From assembly GCA_036186865.1 (NCBI GenBank), contig AP025066.1:13818294-13882293 (forward strand): 64,000 bases of DNA. The letters run 5' to 3'. Made by a program: the position numbers and the translations under genes. The notes beneath the pieces are model-generated. The model ran no database searches. It saw only the letters and a program-made list of their open reading frames with translations, and was not told where the DNA came from. The DNA is from Eustoma russellianum (Eukaryota > Streptophyta > Magnoliopsida > Gentianales > Gentianaceae). Of this stretch, positions 1 through 11,450 are shown in pieces (position 1 is the stretch's first letter; each line of letters starts with the position of its first letter).

Positions 1-2
1 TG

Positions 3-425
3 ACTTTATCATCAGTTTCGCTGCAACAGACTTTTGTTCTCTCTTTAGTCTATGCAAAACATACTGCTTCACAGCGTCAGCATTTATGGCACTCAATATG
101 TGATTTTGTCACGGGGATACAGTTACCTTGGATGGTTGGAGGTGATTTCAATACATTTCGCGCCCTTGAAGATCATAATGGCCGCTCCACACCTTCTTTA
201 TCTGTTCTACAAGATTTTAATGACTGTATAGAAGCATGTTCTCTCATGTCGCCGCCATATCAAGGTTCGCGTTTTACTTGGGCTGAAGGTCGTGGTCTAG
301 GACGAGTTCGACGACGGCTGGACTGGCTTTTTGTCAATTCATTGATGCATGATATGTTTGACACTTTGCGGCTTTCTCATTACACGCGTTACATCAATCA
401 CACTCCACTCTTTATACAATGTTAG
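3..425 (+). pseudogene. LINE endonuclease (EEP fold), C-terminal part
   Basis: This encodes the C-terminal half of an apurinic/apyrimidinic-like endonuclease, the LINE enzyme that nicks target DNA to prime reverse transcription. The frame is open from base 3, so the start lies outside the window. Visible family motifs are GGDFN near 138-152, then RFTW, then RRLDWLFVN near 310-340. The closing motif reads NHTPL where most family members have S-D-H-x-P-L, so the catalytic Asp appears to be Asn. A TAG at 423-425 ends the frame, yet clearly homologous linker sequence continues in the same frame to a second TAG at 678-680. The stop is therefore premature and this is a decayed domain. The fold is identified by motifs only. 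Confidence 0.85.
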
Positions 426-667
426 CTAAGCACTCAGTCTACCCGTCGCTCATTCCGTTTTTTAGATGCATGGCTTCACCACCCAGATTTTCATACTTAT
501 GCGAACAATGCATGGCTATCATATCCAACTACAGGAGGCATGCGTGGTTTCTATACGAAATTATTTTTCCTTAGGAAAGACATTCAACAATGGAATAAGA
601 ATCTATTTGGGAACATTTTCAGCACTCTGAAGCATGCAGAGGAGCAGCTTAATAGAGCAGAAAGTTA

Positions 668-2136
668 CTTGGGACGCTAGCCCCACGGAAGAGACACGCG
701 AGGCATTTTATAAGGCCAAAGCACATTACTTGCTCGCCTCAAATTATGAATTGCAATATTGGAAACAAAAGGTGCGGGGTAAAATGGCTACAAGAAGGCG
801 ATGCTAATACCCGATACTTTCACTCACTCGTCAAAGGTAAACGTTCACAGCTGTGTATTCGACAGATTCGGAATTCGCATGGAACACTGTTGACAGATTC
901 GGACGACATCATGATAGCCGCTGTCGCATTTTACACGGAATTATTCGCTCGTGCACCCACAAATAATCACTCAGGTATACTATCATACATTCCACATCTA
1001 ATATCTGAAGCAGATAATCTCATGCTTACACAGTTACCATTGGAGTCAGAGGTAAAAGCGGCTGTATGGAGTCTAGACCCGCAGAGTGCCGCAGGGCCAG
1101 ATGGTTTTCATGGAAATTTCTACCGTTCATGCTGGACTATAATACATTTGGATGTTCTAAAAGCGGTACATGAGTTTTTCATTGGAGTCCCACAGCCGAC
1201 TGTCATGGCTAGTGCTTTACTTACGTTGATCCCAAAAACACAGTCACCACAGACTTTTGGAGATTTTCGCCCTATTTGTCTTACAAATTTCCTGAGCAAG
1301 GTTTGCACTCGTATTATTGCCACTCGTTTGGGTCAGCTGCTACCACAGTTAATTTCACCGGAACAAATAGGATTTCTTCCTGGTCATGATATTTCGACTC
1401 AAGTGTTATTGGCCCGCGAAATGGTCCACATGATGGATAGACGGGGATCTCAATTATGCCTGAAGTTAGATATGATGAAGGCTTTCGATCGAGTAAGTTG
1501 GGAATATCTTGAACTACTATTGCGCAAATTTGGTTTCTCGGATTTTTTCATTCGGATTGTCATCAACCACCTAAGTGCTACAAGGTTGTCAGTCTTAATC
1601 AATGGGCAGCCATCGGCCTCTTTTCGGCCTTTTGGGGGGAGTCAAGCAGGGTGATCCCTTGTCACCCTTACTATTTATTCTATCATCTGAAGGGTTCCAG
1701 AGGACTAAAGGCGCTAGTTGCAGCGGGCAACATACAATCATTTCGCTTGGGGAGAATACCAATGGCCATCTCTCACTTGGCCTATGCAGATGACTTGCTT
1801 ATTTCTCTACGAGGTACACTGCGCAATCTCAGACGTTTCCACTCATTCCTCACTATGTATGAAAATGCATCAGGACAAAAGGTGAATTTTCATAAAAGTA
1901 GCTTCGTACCATCGTCTAGTGTCACCTCAAGTCAATGTCGGATATTCAAAGACATACTAAAAATGCGGGCAACAACTCTGCCTTTTAGATATCTTGGTTC
2001 ATATCTTCATAAGGGGATCACTCGGTCCATATATTGTTCGACCCTCTTACAACATGTTGATGACCGCCTACACGGCTGGCATTCTCGTCTTCTCTCCTCG
2101 GCGGGAAGATTAGTACTTTTACGTTCCGTGAATGGC
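668..2136 (+). pseudogene. LINE reverse transcriptase (broken)
   Basis: This is the RT domain of the LINE, which copies element RNA at a nicked target. The long open stretch 746-1654 carries the conserved blocks AAGPDGFHGNFY, LTLIPK, FRPICL, EQIGFLPGHDI, LKLDMMKAFDRVSWEYL and the following helix. A frameshift at about 1635-1655 moves the GGVKQGDPLSPLLF block into another frame. A second shift near 1690 puts the catalytic AYADDLLISLRG block into the 1651-2163 frame. Another shift near 770-780 separates the linker from the domain. The catalytic Asp residues themselves are intact (LDMMKAFD, YADD). The last recognisable residues are around 2130, and the final codons of the 1651-2163 frame are LTR sequence rather than LINE. 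Confidence 0.9.
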
Positions 2137-4582
2137 TTACTAACCATCAACTACACTTTTTAACATAAACATTTCAGGTTCTAATACATTCTAAAGGTCA
2201 CATACAAATCTGTTCAAAAACAGTTTTGAAGGTTTACACATAGCACATCTTGCTTTTGCACCTTTTGTACATAATAAGGTTTATTCTTGGCACATCTAGT
2301 TTGTATGTCCCATACCCTCAAAATCAGCCCGCTTCTTACACATGTAAGGGCTTATACTTCATTTTTCATAATGAACATATTACCCCTAAGTCACAAAACA
2401 TCCAAAACATACAACTTATATGCATCCTTTACCCCACAAGTCACATTCTTTCACAAGAAATATATTATTCACCCAACCTCTTCATCCAACCGTCCCCCCC
2501 CTACATGTTAAAGAAGAGATCTTTACCACATTCATCTTAGACGTGCATCATATTCATATTCAAAGGGGCAAAGAATCCATCTTTGGGGGAATTCCACACA
2601 TGCATTTCACTTTTCTTAAGGAACACTAAACTTTCATGCTTCAAGCTTAACATTTGCCATCTAAGATTAAATCTTAGTAATAACTAGACATTCAAGCATA
2701 TACTTTCACACATAAGTCAAAAGTATTTATAGTGTACTTTTCTTCTTGGATCTTAGGTCTTGCTTGAACTTTGTTGAAACAAGAAATGCTTCCTTCCACC
2801 CCCTTCCTATCATACACAGTTTTAGGGGTAGGAATATTTGTTAGCCACTATTTAAATACACAATACAACTTAGTTGGAGGCTAGATGGTCTTACCAACTT
2901 GAACCTTGAATGCAGGTTGAGATGATTCTAACCCACCAAAAACTAATCTCCCTTAGCACTTTGAAAATCTTCACCTAGTGAGCTCTTGAAGGTCACGGTT
3001 TCAACAAGAAAAGAAAATTCCTTGTGAGCTTCACTATGTAAGATATAGAATTCTCTTAAGGAGTTTAGGAGTTTAGGATATACTCACCTAAGCCAACTTG
3101 AACTTGGATGAGTCTTAAATCTTCTTGGCTCAAGTTGGCCGTGTGCCTTGAGGAGAAGAGAGGGAAAGACTCTTGCTATATGGTAATTCCTTGGATGGTT
3201 AGTGGGATAATGATAATTAAGAGGCTTTTATTAAAAGAAGAAAGAAGCCTCTTGGTTAGGCATAGCCGGCGGTTTCAATTATGAAGGAAGGGGAAGATTT
3301 CTCATGTGCATGGACATCATTATGAAACTCATTTAAGGCTTAACCATGGTTTACTTCTTGGGGTGCATGAAGAGTCTTGAAGCCATTATTAGCTCCATGA
3401 GGCCTCATGGCCGAAATTATAAGTGTGTGCACTTATACATATAGGAGTTCAATTCTATTGCATTTTATCAATTATCATAGCTTACCCATTTTCATATCTT
3501 AATTCATATACTATACATATATGCGTGTTTAAAGGGTATTTTCGACTACTATCCTTTAAATACACATTTTATGGAACTAAGGTCCTTTAGGCCACTATTA
3601 TACCATAGGCCAAAGTATATATATATATATGCCATATATATCTATATATATATTTCCAATATTACGCATATATATGTAAATATATCATGTAAACATACTT
3701 TCCACAAAATTGAAGCCATTAAACCAGAAGTGACTAAAGTTAATGATGAAGTTCTCTTGGCTCACCCCAAGGAAATAGCCGGCGGTTAGGGGGTCTACCC
3801 CCAAGCTCATTTACTCCTTAATTGCTTTATCCCTTCTTATTTCTTAAGTTAGTTACTATGGTGGTTTAAGGAGTTATCATGGACTACCCATGGGTTTAAA
3901 TCCGGTGGTTAGGGTGTATTTAGTAGCTCCATCATGCTTGAGTCACTTTTTTTTAGAGGGTTTAATGGAAAGGCTACTAGGTAGTTGAAGAAAATGTTAA
4001 TAGCAGAATTTGATCCTTAATTCCCTAATTCCCATGTATCCCATGTTTCTAATGGAAATTTTAGTGAGTTACTCATCCTTATAATAACATCAAATTGTGA
4101 CTACACCATGCATAACTATTTTATATTGTTGCTTTAATAAGCAATTAAGGTGTGTAGTTACCTTTTTTAGCAAAAAGGTTGTCTCCTAATTATTCCCTCT
4201 ACCCGGTGGCTTTAATGGGGGAAAAAGGAATACTTTTCCTCTTTTTACTTTCTAAATCTCATTTAGTAGGACACTAAATGCTAGAATGAACTTTTCATGC
4301 TTTCTTTTACTAAGACCACTAAGGGTTTGTTGCTTGTAGTAAAAGAACCCTATTTTAATATCCCCCAATGTTATTAAGGCCGAGATTTATGAGTATCCTT
4401 GAGAGGGTAAAGCTGTCAAATTGCATGCTTCATAATTCGTACTTGAGGTAATATACTATTTCCCTTTAATATTGATTATACGTTGATAAAGCTTAATAAA
4501 ATGTTCTTCTTTAGAAATAACGTTCCAACGCGTCACTTCATACTAATCTCAAATATAGTACTATTTTTGGTGGGGCACAACA
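2137..4582 (-). repeat. Gypsy (Tekay-like) LTR fragment, reverse orientation
   Basis: The stretch aligns by eye with the distal part of the Tekay LTR at 44230-45675, in the same reverse orientation. Shared blocks include the start (cttactaaccatcaactaca against cttgctaaccatcaagtaca), the segment near 2760-3010 with the accacc-type leader and gatctt boxes, and the right end ggggcacaaca against gggtacaaca. The complement of that right end, TGTTGTGCCCC, is the head of the LTR family. It lacks its other terminus because it is fused to LINE copy 1 at about 2136. No polypurine tract follows 4582, so it is not an ordinary 3' LTR. An AT microsatellite lies at 3617-3660. It contains no gene; ORFs here are short and unsupported. 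Confidence 0.7.
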
Positions 4583-4633
4583 GGTACGGCGGGTCTTACG
4601 TTCCGAGATCACCATCTCGGGCGGGGAGCTACA
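4583..4633 (+). repeat. Short 3' tail of a gypsy LTR, plus orientation
   Basis: About 50 bases (tacggcgggt ... gggcggggagctaca) match the shared 3' terminus seen at the ends of the LTRs finishing at 18972 and 39389. The reverse LTR ending at 4582 abuts it directly. This looks like an older LTR into which the reverse-oriented one inserted or recombined. Confidence 0.55.
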
Positions 4634-4828
4634 ATAATTGTAATGTATAATATTTATTTCCTTATAAAAGTTTCCTTATAATAATTGTAATGTAATTAGT
4701 AAAAAGCCTTGATTCGGGTGAAAAAGAAATAGATTGTTCCTACTAGATTCACTGTCCCATGTTTGCCTTTCCTATTTTGATCTCTGTTTTTATGGATGCC
4801 ATCAAACCCTAGAACTGTATAAATGTGA
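4634..4828. other. AT-rich spacer, no gene seen
   Basis: No coding signal is visible. A local duplication of ataattgtaatgta occurs at about 4634-4647 and again at 4672-4685, separated by AT-rich sequence. Confidence 0.5.
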
Positions 4829-7361
4829 TGTTATATCCCATGTAATAAAAATAACAATAACAATAGTAATACACTAAAATATATACCCATAACTTCCCAC
4901 TTTTCTCCATAACTCACTCGTACCTCTCATAACCTACACCCCGTACCTTCCCATACCTCCTTACTTTCTGCCATACCCCCCACAAGTTACAAAAACCAAA
5001 ACCCCATTTTCCCTACGCTACTTTTCCCTTACCCAGCCAACCACACACAAAAGAAAAGAAAAGAGGAGTCAGCCATGAGTTGAGAGGTAGAGAGGAGATG
5101 GAGAGGAAGAAAAAGGAAGCAAGGAAAGAAAAGGAAAAAAAGGAGAAGAAGGTAAGTACCCCAGCCCGACCCCTTTCTCCCCCTTAGCCCGCTACCATCT
5201 GTTGAGAAATATGTTTGGATAATTTTTTAACACAGATTCATGTGACGTCTTGCATGACCTGAAAAGGAATCTTAGAAGTATTCAATTAAGCTAATTTTTG
5301 GCATGACATTAGCCCTATGTATGTAGTAAATATGAGAGTTAGAATTTTGGAAAAAGAAGTTATGGTTTATGCTTAATAGAAATTTTAGTAAAACTGGTCA
5401 AGCTGAAATTTACTCGAACTGGACAGAATTAAATGACGTGTTGGTTGACCCGAAAATGGACCTTAGAAACATGCAAATGGGATGATTTTTGGTAGGATGC
5501 TATCTTTGTGTGTTTACTAAGTCTGCGAGTTGTAATTTTGGAAAAGGACTTACGGTTTAGTCACAATAAAATTTGTAGTAAAACTGGTCACTCCAAAATC
5601 AGCATGAAACCGTTTTTGGGAAAGCAAGTAAATGACCCCTTTAAAGTTATCATATTGCTTTGGAATTTTTATGGTAATTACTTAGGACATAGGCAAGCAT
5701 GCCCATGTAAACTAATCAGCTTGGAATTATTATTTTAAGGGGTAACTACCGAAGTTAAGTTGGTATTACTAAACTGGAAAATTGGGCAGAATTACGGAAT
5801 CGGTTGTGAGACTTTATTCTTGTGGGCTTAGACTTATTTGTATGATTTGGGCTTATGAGCATTAATTTCTGGTATGTTTGCAGTATTTTCCAGGTGTTGG
5901 CCCAAATTAAATAAAACTTAATGGGCTTGAAAGAAAGGTAAAAGAAGGGTACTGCACTGCTGAATTCAGCAGTACCCTGTTTGGTAATTTAATGATTGGA
6001 AGGTTTTCTACGTCTTGACTCATTACGTAATTTTTAGGACAAGTAGAAATGATACCCTTATGCATACGTATGTCAAGAGATCATGAAAATAGACCGAATT
6101 ATGAGGTTTTGAAGCCGCGCAAATAGAACGTTAATTCTGGAAATTTTTCCAGCTTAATGAATAAGACCATACTTGTATGTATGTGATGTATTTGGCCACG
6201 AATTGCATAGTGCACGTCATACATTGCATCATCGTCATTTACATGATTCATGAAACCGATTTTATGACAAAGAATGATGAAAAAGTGTTTCTAAAGAAAA
6301 GATTCAGTTTTGAAAAGAACGCTTTCCATTGGTACCATTTATTTCTAGCCAGCTTAACCCGCTCCAGATCCGGGGTTAATTTATCTGATGATTATGACCG
6401 TTCAGGTCCGGAGAGAATAGACCTGATTATAATGATTATGACCATATAGGCCCGGAAAGAATAGACCTGATCATGACGATTATGACCGTACAGGCCCGGA
6501 GAGAATAGACCTGATGACCATGATTGATGATATGACCGTTTTCGGATCCGGAGAAAATAGATTCAAAGGGATGGGCATGACCGCCTCAGATCCGGATATA
6601 ATAGATGTGAACACTCTCTTGTTTTTATTGACGATGATGTTTTGAAAGAAAGAACGAAAGAACTTATCCTCATTTTTATCATGATGCATCACATGTGCAT
6701 ACACATGCATACTACATTTCATAGCTAATCGGATGATTGATGAACTGTTACTTAGGCTATGATGTTATGTTTTAATATCTCCTAAGCTATGATCTTAATG
6801 TGATTTATTATCTTATAAGTTATGATCTTATTTCCTTACTGGTAATGGATTGAAGGTCAAGTATGTTGCGAAAGCAAAATTTTGCGGTTTTGGTTCTTGG
6901 GTGTACTTTCCATTTAATTCATGATTATTTATGGTTTACTTGTTGGTGACGTTGTCACTCGCCCCTTATTTTTCCTCCCAGAGCCCGCGGGAAATAGGGT
7001 CGAGTGGATCGAGGACGAGCCTAGGGTTCCCTATCCATAGAAGAGCGAAAGAAGGACGACTTAAGAGTTTTGTTATGATGGTCATGTCTGATGAAATTTT
7101 TATGAACTTATGTTGGGAACTTTGATTTTCGGATTTTCTCATGTTGTGAACATGTTTGTAAGACTTATAACGGATGTTTAGACTTTTTATTTAAAAGTTT
7201 TTATTCTGCCTCGGTTTTGCTTACCGGTTGGTGAGTAAGCAGGAAAGCCCACGTATTTTGTTGTGGACTTCGATATGTTATGGATGGACGCATTGTTCCT
7301 TTCAGTAGTGAAGTACAGCGGGCGCACCGTATCCGGCTAGGCCGGGGTGCGGGGTACTACA
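4829..7361 (+). repeat. Gypsy (Tekay-like) LTR, plus orientation
   Basis: The right end ggggtactaca at 7351-7361 is the complement of the Tekay LTR end tgtagcacccc at 42192. The interior from about 5200 matches that LTR in opposite orientation: the repeated aaaatggaccttagaaaca blocks, the tandem gaccgt-caggcccggagagaatagacctga repeats at 6345-6600, and the ttatgatctta blocks near 6750-6840. The left end is placed at TGTTATATCCC because the solo LTR at 17133 starts the same way. No 5-bp duplication flanks these ends (tgtga against gtacc) and no primer-binding site follows, so this is a truncated or rearranged LTR. The left boundary is tentative. No gene is seen; the ORFs inside are short and lack recognisable domains. 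Confidence 0.65.
6345..6610 (+). repeat. Degenerate tandem subrepeats within LTR
   Basis: Four to five copies of a roughly 45-50 base unit occur, each with gattatgaccgt, then ccggagagaatagacctga. The same unit appears inverted in the Tekay LTRs near 43000-43220 and 49650-49830, which supports common LTR ancestry. Confidence 0.7.
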
Positions 7362-8150
7362 GTACCCTACTAAGAGAAGTACAAGGTGTAACAAGTTTAA
7401 GTGATAATACAAATTGTCCAGCAAGTAAACCTCTTAGACCCGCCATAGGATCAAACATGCGAAGACAAGGTGCTCAAATAATTTATAACCTAAGAACATA
7501 CATGACCTTCTTCTTTTCATAAATAGGAACTTAACATATTCAACATAAATAAGTCCATGAAACACCAATACAATAAATATGCAAGTCCAATCCATATCCA
7601 TAATGCATTTCCATGCTAATCCATATCCATGCAATGTTCTATGATAGTCCAGGTCTATAATGCAATTTCCATAATATTCTATATCCATATAGTTTCCATG
7701 ATGATCCATGTCCATGATGATGCAATAATGATGCAACATTTTAAAAATGCAATGCATGCCTATATCCATACCTGGTATGTGAACAGTCCGAGTCCATAAT
7801 CCATATCTGATCAGAGATCAGTCCATTTGGTCACAGACCAATCCATATCCATATTTGGTAGGAGACCAATCCATGTCCATATCCATATCCTATCCGCGGT
7901 GGGTTCGTGATTTTGCAAACAATGCAAGATACAATTTTCCATGTCTAAAACCAATGAAATTTTGAAATAAATGACGCGCATTGTGATCCATGTCCATTCT
8001 GTATATGCGTACATTCCAATTTTATAAGTACAACTACACTTCCATATATTAATCCATATAGGTCCATTCGGTTATATGTATATATGTAGTCCAAATTATA
8101 CCACACTTTCCTATGGTTTTACTTATGTGTATTAATGCATATAAGTACAC
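7362..8150 (-). repeat. LTR-like fragment rich in degenerate ccatatccat repeats
   Basis: The sequence carries many scattered copies of atatccat/gtccat motifs (7560-8110), which read as atggatatgg on the minus strand. It contains a box similar to those near the 3' end of the other long LTRs (ggtttacttgctgg on the minus strand near 7430). No LTR terminus or target duplication was found. The ORFs at 7434-7769 and 7811-8014 simply translate the ATGGAT repeats. I read it as a decayed LTR fragment, not a gene. Confidence 0.4.
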
Positions 8151-8683
8151 ATGTATTTTTTTAAATAAAGGACTCCAAGTTTTATTAAAATTGCCGTCAC
8201 TTATGGTAGAGGAATACCCTTCATACAAAGAAAGTCAAAACATAGCCGAATGTAACTACTTAAGGGCCAAAAGTTGTTGCTCCATATCATGCGATAGGGG
8301 GAGGGGTAATGTTCAAATGGAGTATGATATGCTTCATTAAAACCTTGGCAAGCAAAACCACCCTTGTGGATGAAGTCTTGCACGAAGGAAAAAGAGTACA
8401 TATTTACCATATTTGAGACATACAGTATACACTGAAAGGGAAGCCCCAGTAGTCGAACATTGACGGGCTTTTTGAGAAGCACCATTTGCGTCCATGATAG
8501 TCCATGCAAAATGAAACATAGAGCCATTAAAAGTCAGTGTGGACCAACAGTAGCAAAAAAATGTAAATCCAACAGCAGAAAGTTGTACCAAGCCTGCCAG
8601 CGTCCCGCAGAATGCATGCAGAATGTATGTAGTATAGCCAATCCATATGGAAGACAAAGGGAAAATCAGTAGCAATATCATGG

Positions 8684-9225
8684 TCATGCATGTCGAAGAT
8701 GTCCCGTAGTAATGTCAATCCTGACGCAGTTGCGAACCAAGGCGGGAAGAGTGTGTCGTGTATAATAGGTTGTCCTAGGGTTCTGTGATCCATGCTGTGC
8801 TAAATAGTGGGCCGCCATGTTTGCCTCCCGATAGGTATGCTGAATGTCAAGGTGTGCCTGTATATGCAAGGAATGTAACATCCGAAAATGATAGCCTCTG
8901 GTGGCATTGTTGTGTGGATAAAGATAATGAGTCAACTGTAGATAGTCAGTCTCCATAACAATGTGACGATGTAGGGGGAAAAATAGAGCAGGCCAAATAA
9001 AGCTGCCTGTATTTTCACAAGGAATGGGGTGCATAGTGGTAAATGAAAAGAGATGGCCCCAACACATATTCTGGAATGGTACCGTATGATTGGCCCACTT
9101 GCTGCAAAAGTCCTCCTAACTGCGGCATCAATATTAAGTTTCAAACGAACAGTAGGAGGAACTAACCATCGTGCGACTTGAGCTCGTTTGATGCGAAGAG
9201 GAGGCAAAAAATCCAAATGCTGCAC
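8684..9225 (-). pseudogene. LINE RNase H-like domain
   Basis: The minus-strand frame 9225-8932 starts the domain with RLKLNIDAAV, where the Asp is the usual first catalytic residue, and continues to QAALFGL. The overlapping frame 9067-8684 supplies ETDYLQLTHYL, then HIQAHLDIQHTYREANMAAHYLAQHG, matching the closing helix (R-E-A-N-x-x-A-D/H-x-L-A) of the plant LINE and RVT_3 type RNase H. One frameshift separates the halves. In an active element this domain would remove RNA from the RNA-DNA hybrid. The stretch 8155-8683 beyond it holds only short shadow ORFs and is read as LINE 3' sequence. Confidence 0.75.
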
Positions 9226-9332
9226 TGATTGAAATCCTGAAGCAAGTTTGGCATCATCAAGGGTTTTGCCCCCACAAATAAATGTTGGAACGTATTACTG
9301 CTATGAGTGACTCCGTGGTGCAGAGCATGTCA

Positions 9333-9600
9333 TCACCATATACCAAAGATGCGTAAGATCGTCAAACATGAAAAATAATGATACCCGGAATCACAATCCA
9401 CAAAACCCCTACTAGCGTATGTGATGAGGCACGGAACCACCAAGATAACAAATAAGGCCATAAATGCATAGAGCTGGGAGAATGACCATCTAACGCAACC
9501 GAAAAGAAAACCCAAATAGGGCAAATACAAGCGCAGTGCAAAAATATTTGATCCACCTCTACTGATGCCTGCTTACAAACAGGGCATTCTGGGGCATAGC
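9333..9600 (-). pseudogene. LINE zf-RVT region
   Basis: The minus-strand reading near 9590-9530 gives ECPVCKQAS followed by VDQIFLHCAC, the C-P-x-C ... H-C pattern of the zinc-binding segment that follows RT in plant LINEs. Downstream residues are hydrophobic and split between two overlapping frames (9556-9362 and 9530-9333). It sits between the RT and RNase H pieces in the expected order. Function is inferred from position and the Cys/His pattern only. Confidence 0.65.
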
Positions 9601-10005
9601 TACAGAGAACTTACAGATGTGATCGTCCAGAGGTAATGTTTTGTGATATACGCGCCAAAGAAAATTTTTGGTAGACGGACGGTGATGCTTATGCCAAATA
9701 AACTATGCTGAAATAAGGGTCGGATGGGACATTCGACAAAGATCATAGGCCGAGCGCAAAGTGAATTCACCCTATGCAGTAGATGTCTAGCTCAAATGCG
9801 TGCCATGCAGCTGACTATTTGCATGACAAAAGTCATGATATCAACAAATAAGCTTCCAAATGGGTGAGTTCAGAAGACACGAATAATAGTCACCGTGGTG
9901 TCCGTACTTGGCATGGAGATAAGTACTCTAGAGAGTATTATTCTGTTGCTGTTGATACTGCCACCAAATACAACAAAAATATGCCTCCTGCAGTGTGCGA
10001 AGATC

Positions 10006-11450
10006 TCAAAGGCCCAACCCACCTTCGGAGCAAGGGGTCCGAATGGTGGACCATGCGACCCAGTCTCGCCTTGGCCCCCTGAAGAAATTAGCCATCTTGC
10101 GTTCAATGATTTTAATAACTGATTGCAGCAATCCACTTGCAGCAATTATATGTAATGGGAGGGAAGATACTACATAACGCAATAAGACCAATCTGCCTGC
10201 TTGAGAAAGTAGCTTATTACGCCAACCATTCAACTGCGTACCAATATGCTCCAGAAGAGATGTACAATAGCGTGCACGGCTGATACCTTTATGCAAGAAA
10301 GAACCAAGATAACAAAATAGCAAACATGTTGATCGCATACAAAGAATATCCTCAAATTACCGCTGGCGCCGCAATGATGTGTTGGATGAAGGAATAAAGC
10401 TGTTTTATTATAATTTACCTTTGGCAAAAGGCTATTTCATAACTAGTCATAAAAGATTGAAACCCATATAATGTACGAACAGTGCTACGTAGGAAAACCA
10501 ACAAATCATCAGCATACGCAAGATGCGTAACGTGGAATGGCATACGGCCAGCTGAATAGGCTGCAATCTGCCAGCCGCCACTAGAGCCTTTAACCCTCTG
10601 CTGAATCCTTCCGATGATAGTATAAATAACAAAGGAGATAATAGATCGCCTAGTTTTACTTCTCTATAGGGCCGAAAGACACCCAAAGGGACTCCATTTA
10701 TCAGAACCGAGCGACATATGATGTTTAAATGATTTATAATAATTCGTGCAAAGAATGCCGAAAAACCAAATTTCGCTAATAATAACTCCAAATACTCCCA
10801 ACTTACCCGATCAAAATCTTTCATCATATCCAGCTTTAGACATAATTGACTCTCACCTTTATCAAGCGTGTGTATCATCTCGCGAGCGAGCAGAACTTGT
10901 GTAGAAATATCATAACCTTTTAAAAAACCAGTTTGCTCCGACGATATCAATTTTGGGAGAAAAGTGCTCAAGCGGGTCACAATAATACGAGTACAAATCT
11001 TACTCAAAAAAATGGTCAAGCATATCGGCCTAAAGTCACTGAAAGTACGAGGCACCGATACCTTCAGTATTAATGTAATCAAAGCACTAGCCATCACCGA
11101 AGGTTGTGGAATGCCAAGAAAAAAATTCTTGCACCGCTAATATAACATCCATATGCATGATATGCCAACATGAACAAAAAAATTACCATGAAACCCATCG
11201 GGTCCTGCTGCATCTTGTGGATCTAAATGCAAGACAACCTCCTTTACCTCAATTGCCTGCGGAAGTCGAGTAAGAAAGAGATTATCCTCTGTGGTTACCA
11301 GTTGAGAAATGTGCTGCAGGATATGATCATAATCTCCTGTTTGTTCCTTTGCAAATAAGGCTGTATAACAAGACACTGCCTCATTCCGAATCAAATCCTG
11401 GGTGTCGCATAACACATCAGAAGAGGTGTAGATTTTTTGAATACGAAGTT
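10006..11450 (-). pseudogene. LINE reverse transcriptase (broken), copy 2
   Basis: On the minus strand the open pieces 11538-11137, 11097-10447 and 10338-10006 together give a LINE RT. Conserved blocks are AAGPDGFHGNFF, FRPICLTIFLSKICTRII, EQTGFLKGYDISTQVLL, LKLDMMKDFDRVSWEYL and LSPLLFILSSEGF. In the catalytic triad region the first Asp block reads KDFDR where copy 1 has KAFDR. The A-Y-A-D-D block near 10510-10530 is present in DNA but shifted out of the frame that holds the upstream blocks. The last piece includes the post-RT segment GRLVLLRYVVSSLPLH and the EGGLGL box at 10006-10030. It is a non-functional copy. Confidence 0.88.

Larger units (their letters stand above)
1..2136 (+). mobile_element. 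L1-type LINE, copy 1 (3' part truncated, 5' part outside window)
   Basis: This is a non-LTR retrotransposon reading left to right. Endonuclease sequence is already open at the left edge, and a reverse transcriptase domain follows. The order endonuclease then RT is that of plant L1-type ORF2. The RT reading stops matching at about 2131-2136, just after the segment RLVLLRSV. From there the DNA matches a gypsy LTR in reverse orientation, so the RT C-terminal part, zinc-finger, RNase H, 3' UTR and poly(A) are missing. The second LINE at 8155-11450 is the same family and keeps those 3' domains. The reading frame is broken by stops and frameshifts, so this copy is dead. Class assignment is firm; the exact right boundary is uncertain by a few bases. 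Confidence 0.9.
8155..11450 (-). mobile_element. L1-type LINE, copy 2 (5' truncated)
   Basis: This is the same LINE family as copy 1, read right to left. It retains RT, the linker, a zinc-finger (zf-RVT) segment, an RNase H-like domain and the 3' region. A T-rich run near 8155-8162 on the plus strand may be the remains of the poly(A) tail, but this is weak. The right side is cut at 11450 by the LTR of copia copy A. The missing 5' part was not found beyond copia A at 32498, where a gypsy gag begins instead. The frame is broken many times. Element class is certain; the left boundary is approximate. Confidence 0.85.

Noticed and set aside
7434..8014. Minus-strand ORFs rich in Met-Asp-Ile-Trp
   Set aside because: They translate degenerate atggatatgg repeats and lack any recognisable domain.
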